From Gleimia coleocanis DSM 15436 (GTDB lineage Bacteria; Actinomycetota; Actinomycetes; Actinomycetales; Actinomycetaceae): DNA of 64,000 bases. The position numbers and the translations under genes are program-made. The stretch is taken from positions 62,001 through 126,000 of the forward strand of contig NZ_DS999543.1 in NCBI RefSeq assembly GCF_000159015.1, read 5' to 3'. Each line of letters starts with the position of its first letter. The stretch's first letter is position 1. Shown here one piece after another: positions 56,739-64,000 of this stretch. The notes beneath the pieces were generated by a model, which worked only from the letters and a program-made list of their open reading frames with translations, was not told where the DNA came from and did not search any database.

Positions 56739-56813
56739 TCCGCCCTGGTCTAATGGCAAGACGCGGGCCTTTGGTGCCTTGAGATCTGGGTTCGAATCCT
56801 GGGGGCGGAACCA
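56739..56813 (+). tRNA. tRNA-Gln (TTG anticodon)
   Basis: A full cloverleaf: acceptor TCCGCCC/GGGCGGA, D stem GTCT/AGAC, anticodon loop CTTTGGT with anticodon TTG, T arm CTGGG-TTCGAAT-CCTGG, and an encoded CCA at 56811-56813. The anticodon stem has one mismatch (27-43) and one wobble. The anticodon reads CAA (and CAG by wobble). Confidence 0.93.
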
Positions 56814-56815
56814 AG

Positions 56816-56860
56816 TAGGTTTCGTTTCAGTGCTAGTAACGCTGAAACGAAACCTTTTTT
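56816..56860 (+). terminator. Terminator of tRNA-Gln
   Basis: A 13-bp stem (GGTTTCGTTTCAG and its complement; two further base pairs are possible) starts 4 bp after the tRNA and is followed by T6. Confidence 0.9.
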
Positions 56861-56920
56861 ACTACCCACTAACCGTGAGATTCGGGTGTATTGGTCAGCC
56901 AGAGTATTTGGGGGAATGCG

Positions 56921-57480
56921 TTGAAGAAGATTTTGCACGTAGTGACGAATGTTGCTCACTACGAGGACGAATCACATTTGACTGGACTGTGGCTTTCAGA
57001 GCTTGCGCATGCCTGGGAAGTTTTCGCGGAATCTGGTTACACGCAGACAATTATTAGTCCTGCGGGTGGGGCTGTACCGTTGGAACCGCGTTCATTGAAG
57101 TTTCCTAACTACAATGCTGCTGCGAAAGATTGGCATCTTGACCCACTTAAGATGGCGCTGTTAGAGAATACTTTAAGCGCGGGTGATGTTTCTGCTACAG
57201 ATTTTGATGCCATCTATTTCACGGGTGGGCACGCTGTAATGTATGACTTCCCAGGTAACACAGCTTTACAGAATCTGACGGCTGATTTCTGGGAGCAAGG
57301 TAAGCTAGTTCCTTATAATGCTCAGCAAGAAATGATTGAGCGGGGAGCTGGTTATTCTAAAGCCTTGTTGCCGTTTATACCTCACGTAGTAGTTGATGGG
57401 AATCTGGTTACGGGATAGAATCCAACTTCTGCTAAAGCGACTGCGAAAGCGGTGGTAGCAGCGCTTTCAACGACCGTATA
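56921..57480 (+). pseudogene. DJ-1/PfpI amidotransferase-like gene, internally deleted and interrupted
   Basis: The translation matches the HchA/DJ-1-like amidotransferase family: HVVTNVAHYEDESHLTGLWLSEL, then FDAIYFTGGHAVMYDFPGN. It then jumps at about 57295 from DFWEQG directly to KLVPYNAQQEM. The family normally has about 50 residues here, including the nucleophile-elbow cysteine, so the active site is gone by an in-frame deletion. Near the end, LVTG is followed by TAG where family members have Gln, and NPTSAKATAKAVVAAL continues in frame to 57480. Two independent lesions make this a pseudogene. The TTG at 56921 has GGGGGAA upstream. Confidence 0.85.
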
Positions 57481-57607
57481 GGTTCTTTATGAATTAACAG
57501 GGAAGTTATCAATTGTTTCTTTGAAATCCTAGAGTTTCAAGGAAAATCCGACTAGGCTAGGTTACTATAAGCAATGTAACTAAGGTCTTCGTGTGAATGA
57601 GGTGCCA

Positions 57608-60412
57608 GTGAACATGAAAAAATTCTTCAAGATTCTAGTGGCTTTAGCTTTTGTAGTGGCATTGTTGCCACTGAATCTTTCAAGCGTTAAAGCTAATGCC
57701 GCTGAAGGACAGTTCAACCTAGATTTTGTTGTGAAAAGGCCAGAATTCTCCGCCCTAGAGAATCTGCAGGCCACGTATTTTAACTACTGGGCAACCCAAA
57801 CTGATGGTGGTGGGATTGTTGATATTCCGAACTGGAAGTTAAAGGACTTCCAGATTACCTACGAGCTAGTTAATACGTTAAATAACACCACTACTACGGG
57901 TGTTTTACAGTATGTTGCGGATGAGTTTTCCTGGTCGAATGGCGGAAAAGTTAGCTTCAGTGGGATTCCGGTTAATCATTCCAACGTAGTGGTGGAATAC
58001 TATAGCCCTGAGGGTGAGCAGTTCTTTGCTCCTTACCTGCTTAAGTACTCGCTACGGTTGGAAAACGCCGGTGACCAGTTAGTTTTGAAAGTTCCCAAGT
58101 TAAAACCGGATGCAGTGGCTGCCCCTACGGGGAATGAGAAGGTTTTACAGATTAGGGATATTAAGGTAACTGAGAAAGCTCTCTTTATTGACGGTGTTAA
58201 CGGCAGTGACGCAAACGATGGGACGACTCCAAGCACTGCTGTTAAGACGCTAGAGAAAGCCAAGAGTTTAGCTGTGGCAGATCCTCAGATTGGTTCGATT
58301 AGGGTAATTGGTGCTGTAACACTTAGCAATGACATTGATTTTAACGGGGTGACAGCGAAACTTGTTCGCGGGGAAAACTATAGTGGCTACTTGCTGGCAG
58401 TCCCCAGTGGAGCAGTAGCTTCATTAGCAAATATTACTGTCGATGGTAATGGTGATTCCCTAGTTGGGAAGAAGAGCTTAGTTCGGGTTGCGGGGACTTT
58501 AACGCTGAAGGAAGGTGCGGTTTTAGAAAATAACCGTATTCAGAATCCGCGCAATACCAGGACTTTTGGTGGTGCCCTGTATGTTTCTAATTCTGCACAG
58601 CAGCGTGCGGTATTAAAGATGGAAGGCGGGGTTATTCGTAACAACCAGGCCAGTGATGGTGGTGGTATTTTCCTTGAACACGCTGACTTTGATTTTTCTG
58701 CGGGTGTAGTTGAAAACAACCGGGCGATTCGTTTATTTGATACGGATGTGCAGCAGTTTTACGCTGCGGGTGGCGGGATTCAAGCTGAGGGCGGAGCCCA
58801 CCTGCGTTTAAGTGGTGAAGCTACGGTACGTAATAACCAGGCTGACGAAGTTGGTGGCGGCATTAGCTTAGGTAGTAATACGTGGAGCGATCGCAGCGCA
58901 ACTTTAGATATGGTCGGTGGCGTGATTGAAGGGAACTCTGCTGGTGCTGCCGGTGGCGGCCTGTTTATCCAATCGGCTGCGTATGGAGCGCAACACGTGG
59001 GGAATGTGAGTGCTGGCAAGATTATTAATAACCGCATGGACGGTTCCGGCCGAACTAATCAGGTTTTTGGCGGTGGTGGCATTTACGTTAATGGCACCCC
59101 AAACGGGTTCGCCGGTCTTACTTGGAAACATGGTTTGCTGAATCTGACGAATGCGATTATTACGGATAATAATGCGGAATTCGAGGGCGGTGGTTTTGCT
59201 GCTTGTCCTATTTCAGTGAGCGAAATTAATATTGCTGAGGGTAGTGCAATTTACGGTAACCACGCAAAGGCTTCTTCTCGGCTTTCAAACTCAAGTAAAA
59301 CGTTGATTAATGAGGTCTTCCTCTACTCGAATCCGTTCTTTGGTATCCATTCCGGTGAGGCAGTCTATAAGGTTACTGACACAATGCTCGGTGGCGTTCC
59401 TTATAACTGGGTAGATACCAGTACGGGACAGCCTTTAGCTGCCGATAAAGCGGCTGGAACTTTGCTTGTTCCAGCCGGACAGGCTCAGGCGCATTTAGGT
59501 TTAAACACCAGCGCAGTCCCTTCAGAGCGCACTAAAGCATTAGCAAAAGTATTTATCACCGGTAACTATTCAGCTACTCGCGGTGGCGGTATTGGTTCTA
59601 ACGGTGCACAGACTTTTGGCGTAGATAAGCCAGTGATTGATATTCCAGTCCAAAAGTATTGGAATGATGCTGATAATCAGGATGGAAAACGCCCAGATAA
59701 AGTTATCGTTAAGCTTTTTGCCGATAATGAGGATATTAATTATTCTCTTGAGTTAAGTGATGCAAATAAGTGGTCGGGGGTATTTAAGTACCTACCAAAG
59801 TTTAAGACCATCACCCTGGCAGACGGTACAACGAGTGATAAAGAGATTTCCTATTCGCTTAAAGAAGTGACAGTGGATGGCTACGAAGTAGCAATCACCG
59901 GTGACGTGGAGAAAGGTTTTACTGTCACTAACTCTTATTCTCCAGAAGTAACTTCCTTAACTGTAATGAAGAAATGGGTAGATCATACTGGGAAGACTTT
60001 AGATAAGAAACTACCGAAAGAGATCCAACTGCAACTTTGGGCTGAGGACGGTACAGAAAAATCTAAAGTCGGTGACTTAGTGGTTATCCGCCCTGACGAA
60101 AACGGTAAATGGGAGCATACTTTCACTGATTTGCCACGCTACCGTGAAGGAAAAGAAGTTAAGTACGTAGTTACGGAAACTGAAGTTCCGGGTTTTAAAA
60201 CTAAGGTAGAGGTAGTTAATAAACAACTGGTGGTAATCACAAATCAGCAGGAGATTCCACCTATTCCACCAGTTCCTCCAACGGTGGATATCCCGAAGAA
60301 GGAACTTCCTAAAACCGGTGTAGAACTTAGCGGTCTACTGTTCTTAGCGGTTGTGACTGGTGGTTTAGGTACTGCGGTTCTGCGGATACGTAGTCGCGCA
60401 AATCGTCGTTAA
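57608..60412 (+). CDS. LPKTG-anchored surface protein with beta-helix and CnaB domains
   Basis: A 934-residue wall-anchored adhesin-like protein. Signal peptide (about 3-32, cleaved near ANAAEG); unique N-terminal domain to about 180; a right-handed beta-helix region (about 185-660) built of repeats such as NNQASDGGGIFLEH and NNQADEVGGGISLG; two CnaB domains beginning at IPVQKYWND (K683) and VMKKWVDH (K788/K789), whose Lys, Glu (LKEVT, VTETE) and Asn (VTNS, ITNQ) residues fit internal isopeptide bonds. A proline-rich stalk leads to LPKTG at 900-904, a helix and a basic tail. The GTG at 57608 has GAGG 5 bp upstream. The beta-helix could be an enzyme or a stalk. Confidence 0.88.
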   Translation: MNMKKFFKILVALAFVVALLPLNLSSVKANAAEGQFNLDFVVKRPEFSALENLQATYFNYWATQTDGGGIVDIPNWKLKDFQITYELVNTLNNTTTTGVLQYVADEFSWSNGGKVSFSGIPVNHSNVVVEYYSPEGEQFFAPYLLKYSLRLENAGDQLVLKVPKLKPDAVAAPTGNEKVLQIRDIKVTEKALFIDGVNGSDANDGTTPSTAVKTLEKAKSLAVADPQIGSIRVIGAVTLSNDIDFNGVTAKLVRGENYSGYLLAVPSGAVASLANITVDGNGDSLVGKKSLVRVAGTLTLKEGAVLENNRIQNPRNTRTFGGALYVSNSAQQRAVLKMEGGVIRNNQASDGGGIFLEHADFDFSAGVVENNRAIRLFDTDVQQFYAAGGGIQAEGGAHLRLSGEATVRNNQADEVGGGISLGSNTWSDRSATLDMVGGVIEGNSAGAAGGGLFIQSAAYGAQHVGNVSAGKIINNRMDGSGRTNQVFGGGGIYVNGTPNGFAGLTWKHGLLNLTNAIITDNNAEFEGGGFAACPISVSEINIAEGSAIYGNHAKASSRLSNSSKTLINEVFLYSNPFFGIHSGEAVYKVTDTMLGGVPYNWVDTSTGQPLAADKAAGTLLVPAGQAQAHLGLNTSAVPSERTKALAKVFITGNYSATRGGGIGSNGAQTFGVDKPVIDIPVQKYWNDADNQDGKRPDKVIVKLFADNEDINYSLELSDANKWSGVFKYLPKFKTITLADGTTSDKEISYSLKEVTVDGYEVAITGDVEKGFTVTNSYSPEVTSLTVMKKWVDHTGKTLDKKLPKEIQLQLWAEDGTEKSKVGDLVVIRPDENGKWEHTFTDLPRYREGKEVKYVVTETEVPGFKTKVEVVNKQLVVITNQQEIPPIPPVPPTVDIPKKELPKTGVELSGLLFLAVVTGGLGTAVLRIRSRANRR

Positions 60413-60432
60413 TTTTAGGTTCTGAATATAAA

Positions 60433-60465
60433 TTGGTGGGCAGTTAGAAACTAGCTGCCCACCAA
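60433..60465. terminator. Terminator between the adhesin gene and the sialidase relic
   Basis: An 11-bp perfect stem (TTGGTGGGCAG and complement) with an 11-nt loop, 20 bp after the adhesin stop, in AT-rich surroundings. It lies between converging reading directions and may serve both. Confidence 0.75.
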
Positions 60466-60482
60466 ATATTTATTTAGATAGG

Positions 60483-62160
60483 TTAGTCATGGCGACGACC
60501 TAGCATTGCTACACCGGTAATGCCGAATGCTAGTGCAATGAAATTGATAGCAGATACTTCCGCACCGATGTTTGCCATAGTAGGCTTACCTCTCTTAGCT
60601 GGTGCAGGGGTCTTAGCCACTACTGAGGTAGATTCAGTTCGATGCGGATAGTTGCCCCAGGAGTGAAACCAGAGACAGAGCCGATAATCATTTCACCAGC
60701 TAATTCAGAGAGAACACCAACCGTGCCATCAGGCAAGATTGCCAGGGAAGAATAGCCCATGTGTCCCTTGAAGAAGGTCTTAGCAGCTGGGAAAGCGCGG
60801 ATTAAGTGAGTGTTGTTAACTGGGGCAGTTAGCTCGTTTTCAATCTTTGGAGCTCCCCAGGTGACGCCACCATCTGCAGAGTAAGCTACCAGGCGTACTG
60901 GCCGTGCTACACCTGAATACCATCGACGGAAGTTGCAAATGCCTTTAGTACGTCAGTGCGTCCCTTGAGGATTTCCGCGGTGAGTATGCGGTGGGACCAA
61001 GTGTGGCTGTTGTCGTCAGAAATAGCGACGTGAACGTCCATTGTATTGGGATGGTTGTTCGTGGTGTTACCAGCCGCGCCGAAAGTGAACTTCGCGTAGT
61101 TGTGCCAACCACGGTTATGACCTTTCACGTGGAAGTTGAAAATGTTACCGTTTGAGTAGTCAACGATGTAGGAAGAATCAGAGTAGGAGTGCTGGTCTAC
61201 TCATTGACGGCCAGTTGTCTTAGAAATGTAAGTTTCTGGACCTCAGGTTACGCCGTTGTCAGTGGAACGTCGCTGCATGATGGAGTTTGGATTAAAGTTG
61301 TGTGGGGTGAAGCCGGTTGTTTTTGCCCGGACATGTTTATTTGGCAGTGAGATTGCCTTGGTAGGGAGGGTGACAGTTTGTACTTCCTGACTATTTTCGA
61401 GGGCGGTCACCTGCAGGGTTGGAGTAAATTCTCCAGCTTCCAAATCTGCTTCGGTGATTTCGTGAGTTGCTGTCGCACAGGTTTTTTGAGTGTTTGGAGT
61501 CAACTCGCCATTACAAACGCCCTCTGCGAACTTCAAGTTAGTGGTGCCCGTGGTTAAGATTAGAGAGGTCTTACCTTTGGCACTTATCTTGAAGTTAAAA
61601 GTATAAGGTGTCGCCCAGATAACTAGGTGTCTTTCTTACCAGTTAATTCTGGTTCTTCCAAAGCAACGGTTGTAGCGCGGATAATTACCTTATCACCGAA
61701 AGTTTCGTCGACATCTTGGTGCTTTATACGTGGCTGGAAGTAGCCACGTTCAACGTCTTCGGTGTTGATAACGTAGTATACGAAGCTATAGTCGGTTTTG
61801 TAACTTCTGGGGCAAAAGTGCGAGTCCACTTACACTTAGTCCATTCTTCAATGGTTTGAACCTTCAGGGATGAACGTGCGTGCGTATTTGGAAGTATTCT
61901 TTACGAAAATGATGTAACGTTGGAAATAAATTTTTCGCCTACACGGTATTTGCGGTCTTTGTGAATGGTGATTTTTGTATAGAACGAAGGAGTAGCGGCA
62001 GGAGTTTCAGCTACTGTCGTAACAGGTTGTGCTGAGTTTTCTTCAGCTGTATTTGCAACTCAGGCGAAGCCAGAGAAAGAGAATACGACTACTGAAAATG
62101 TGGTTAAAGTACCAACTAGTCGCTGTCGGTATTTTTCGTCTTTGAGGATTATTCTGACTA
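60483..62160 (-). pseudogene. Decayed wall-anchored exo-alpha-sialidase (GH33)
   Basis: Pieces in several minus-strand frames line up in order with secreted actinomycete sialidases: a signal-peptide relic (LVGTLTTFSVVVFSFSGFA), an N-terminal domain (GYFQPRIKHQD, then LQVTALENSQEVQTVTLP), the catalytic start NSIMQRRSTDNGVT, an Asp-box AISDDNSHTWSHR, a second AYSADGGVTWG, LIRAFPAAK, and MGYSSLAILPDGTVGVLSE, then a proline/alanine spacer and a sortase-type tail (MANIGA, helix, LGRRHD) ending at 60483. It holds at least three in-frame TGA codons (one clearly at the Trp of GVTW), several frameshifts, and deletions removing the RIP-motif region and a central segment. No functional product is expected. 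The upstream boundary is approximate. Confidence 0.85.
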
Positions 62161-62354
62161 CTGTAGTAAAAACTTGGTAAGTTATCAGATGTTTGACGGT
62201 CGGAAACGTTTTCCTATTTTCGGAACCGTAGTTTTCCGAGACAGTTCCCACTTTGCAAGCAAAAACCATTAAGATAGTAAATGGTGTTGGATTCAGCCTG
62301 TCCAAAAACTAAAAATACACCAACTAAGTGAAGCTACGTCAGAGAGAAAAAGCT

Positions 62355-63371
62355 GTGAGTAACCCTAGTGCTGTTATCGTCCTGGCCGCCGGTCAGGGGA
62401 CACGTATGAAATCAGCTACCCCGAAAGTTCTTCACACAATGTGTGGTCTGCCGCTAGTGGGGCACGCAATCAGCTCCGCCTATGAAGCAGGCGCAGCCGA
62501 TGTTGTAGTAGTCGTTCGTTACCAACGTGACCGCGTAGTTGAAGTTGTAAAAGCACTCGATGAAAACGTACTAATCGCTGACCAAGACGAAATTCCCGGC
62601 ACCGGACGCGCAGTACAATGCGGGCTTAACTCCCTTCCAAACACTCTTACTGGTACCGTAATCGTCACTTCAGCAGACGTGCCACTACTAGAACCAGAAA
62701 CAATCCAGCAACTACACGCACTGCACGAAACCAATCAAAACGCAGTGACCGTAATGACAACCATCGTCGAAGACGCAACCGGATACGGGCGCATGGTAAG
62801 AGACCACGGCGCCCTAGTTGGTATCGTAGAACACCGAGACGCCACAGAAGAACAGCTCGAAATCAAAGAAATAAACGCTGGGATCTATGCTTTCGACGCA
62901 GAGTTTTTACGCACCGCCCTCGGGAAAATCGATACAGAAAACGACCAAGGCGAAGTCTATCTCACTGACACTGTAGCAATCGCCGTAAAAGAAGGTCGCC
63001 GTTGTGGAGCTTTCATCCTAGAAGACCAATGGCAAGCACAAGGATGCAATGACCGCGCCCAACTGGCAGAACTACGCGACGAAATGAACCGTCGAATCCT
63101 TAACCAACACATGCGAGCCGGAGTATCAATCGTAGCTCCGTGCACTACCCACATTGACGTAACCGTAGAAATCGGTCCAGATGCCGTAATTGAACCAGGC
63201 ACAATTCTGGAAGGCGACACCGTCATAGAACCATACGCGGTGATTGGGCCAAACACTACACTTCGTAACGTCCAAGTCGGAACCGGAGCCGTAATCACTC
63301 ACAGCTTCCTACACGATACAGAAGTTACGGAAGGAACGGTAGTTCCACCATTCACCTATCAAAATAACTAA
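62355..63371 (+). CDS. glmU: Truncated GlmU-type UDP-GlcNAc pyrophosphorylase
   Basis: GlmU normally acetylates glucosamine 1-phosphate and then uridylylates it to UDP-GlcNAc, the precursor of peptidoglycan. This 338-residue version has the complete N-terminal uridylyltransferase: VIVLAAGQGTRMKSATPKVLH, IPGTGRAVQ, VTSADVPLL, and EINAGIYAFD. The C-terminal left-handed beta-helix begins (APCTTHIDVTVEIGPDAVIEPG) but stops after PPFTYQNN, where full GlmU proteins continue with about 120-150 more residues holding the acetyltransferase site. No remnant follows the stop. The GTG at 62355 is preferred by family alignment; a GTG at 62328 is possible. prs follows after 36 bp, the usual actinobacterial order. 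Confidence 0.88.
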   Translation: MSNPSAVIVLAAGQGTRMKSATPKVLHTMCGLPLVGHAISSAYEAGAADVVVVVRYQRDRVVEVVKALDENVLIADQDEIPGTGRAVQCGLNSLPNTLTGTVIVTSADVPLLEPETIQQLHALHETNQNAVTVMTTIVEDATGYGRMVRDHGALVGIVEHRDATEEQLEIKEINAGIYAFDAEFLRTALGKIDTENDQGEVYLTDTVAIAVKEGRRCGAFILEDQWQAQGCNDRAQLAELRDEMNRRILNQHMRAGVSIVAPCTTHIDVTVEIGPDAVIEPGTILEGDTVIEPYAVIGPNTTLRNVQVGTGAVITHSFLHDTEVTEGTVVPPFTYQNN

Positions 63372-63407
63372 ATATCCGCTCATCACCGTCAAAAACAGGA
63401 GATTACG

Positions 63408-64000
63408 TTGACTGGAATCCTCACCCACGGAGAGAAGCGACTAATGATCGTTTCTGGACGCGCCCATCCCGAACTTGCAGAGGCGGTGGCAAAGGAATTA
63501 GGAACTACCGTATCGCCAACAACAGCATATGACTTCGCAAATGGGGAAACCTACGTACGTTTCAACGAATCTATGCGTGGTGCAGACGTATTCGTGATTC
63601 AGTCCCACACGGACCCAGTAAACGAATGGATCATGGAACAACTCATCATGATTGACGCCCTAAAACGCGCATCCGCAAAACGTATCACCGTAGTTGCCCC
63701 CTGCTACCCATACGGTCGCCAAGACAAAAAACACCTGGGTCGTGAACCAATCTCCGCACGCCTCATGGCAGACCTCTTTGAAACTGCAGGCGCAGACCGT
63801 CTCATGTCCGTAGACCTCCACGCATCCCAGGCACAGGGCTTCTTTAACGGTCCAGTTGACCACCTATGGGCAATGCCAGTTTTGGTTGACTACGTACGTT
63901 CCAAGACTGACCTGTCCAACGTCGCAGTGGTTTCCCCAGACGCAGGTCGTATTCGTGTATCTGAAAAGTGGGCTAATCAGCTGGGCGGTTGCCCACTGGC
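63408..64000 (+). CDS. prs: Ribose-phosphate pyrophosphokinase (5' part)
   Basis: The reading frame runs off the window end, so only about 197 residues are seen. Prs makes PRPP for nucleotide, histidine and tryptophan synthesis. Recognisable parts: MIVSGRAHPELAEAVAKELG, FANGETYVRFNESMRGADVFVIQS, the ATP-binding loop region PYGRQDKKHLGREPISARL, and the divalent-cation site VDLHASQAQGFF. The start is the TTG at 63408, supported by AGGAG 6 bp upstream; an ATG at 63444 lies inside the conserved region start and would shorten the protein. It follows glmU, as usual in actinobacteria. Confidence 0.95.
   Translation, partial: MTGILTHGEKRLMIVSGRAHPELAEAVAKELGTTVSPTTAYDFANGETYVRFNESMRGADVFVIQSHTDPVNEWIMEQLIMIDALKRASAKRITVVAPCYPYGRQDKKHLGREPISARLMADLFETAGADRLMSVDLHASQAQGFFNGPVDHLWAMPVLVDYVRSKTDLSNVAVVSPDAGRIRVSEKWANQLGGCPL

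Noticed and set aside
60483-62160. Reassignment of TGA to tryptophan, since one in-frame TGA sits at an expected Trp
   Set aside because: Intact genes in the window use TGG for Trp and TGA as a normal stop (for example guaA and the 4615-5553 epimerase), and the same relic has frameshifts and deletions.

Overview
The window looks like chromosomal DNA of a host-associated, moderate-GC actinomycete, most likely in the Actinomyces/Gleimia group. The evidence is GuaB3 beside other purine genes, Rpf-type muralytic proteins, a glutamine-dependent NAD synthase, frequent GTG/TTG starts, LPxTG-anchored surface proteins, and a compact type II-C Cas9 of 1105 residues. From memory a Cas9 of this length is known from Actinomyces (Gleimia) coleocanis; I could not check that. 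No insertion sequence, phage or plasmid genes were seen.

Layout. 1-6.7 kb: a DnaQ-like exonuclease, a DUF2971 protein, a DUF456 protein, a frameshifted DUF559-type nuclease-like gene flanked by AT-rich repeated motifs, guaB3, an epimerase and a membrane-anchored unknown. 6.8-12.1 kb: a deoxyribose utilisation unit (SorC/DeoR-type regulator, deoC aldolase, FucP-like permease, DUF4432-type epimerase, ribokinase-family kinase) with GGCACATATGTGCC operators and a strong terminator. 12.2-13.0 kb: a potassium channel.

13.06-20.4 kb: a complete type II-C CRISPR-Cas locus: tracrRNA, cas9, cas1, cas2 and an array of 40 repeats (36 bp, last one half-degenerate) with 39 spacers of 28-29 bp. The tracrRNA anti-repeat shows that crRNAs are read from the minus strand, against the cas genes. 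Each repeat ends, in crRNA sense, with an extended -10 box (TGATATACT). The terminal repeat has lost its crRNA half but keeps this promoter half. A terminator-like inverted copy of the repeat closes the array on the cas2 side, and another terminator insulates the far side.

20.5-26.3 kb (minus strand): a small membrane protein, nadE, ackA and pta. 26.4-34.1 kb: two tandemly duplicated heterodimeric ABC exporter pairs, each with one ATP site stripped of every catalytic motif. 34.1-39.3 kb: guaA, then two lipoproteins with near-identical signal peptides (CapA-like and transglutaminase-like). 39.6-45.5 kb (minus): a large wall-anchored GH101 endo-alpha-N-acetylgalactosaminidase for mucin O-glycans. 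45.8-53.2 kb: tatD, two G5-type muralytic proteins (one Rpf), rsmA, ispE and an ABC-F protein. 53.3-56.5 kb (minus): an ABC ATPase, permease and lipoprotein. 56.7-60.4 kb: tRNA-Gln, a broken DJ-1/PfpI gene and a CnaB/LPKTG adhesin. 60.5-62.2 kb (minus): a heavily decayed, once wall-anchored GH33 sialidase. 62.3-64 kb: a truncated GlmU-like uridylyltransferase and the 5' part of prs.

Dispersed sequence signals: the octamer CGAGGGCG occurs at least 22 times (about 2 expected), and three intergenic clusters carry a 31-bp-period palindromic repeat. The surface enzymes and adhesins, sugar uptake, acetate fermentation genes and CRISPR immunity fit a mucosal commensal or opportunist.
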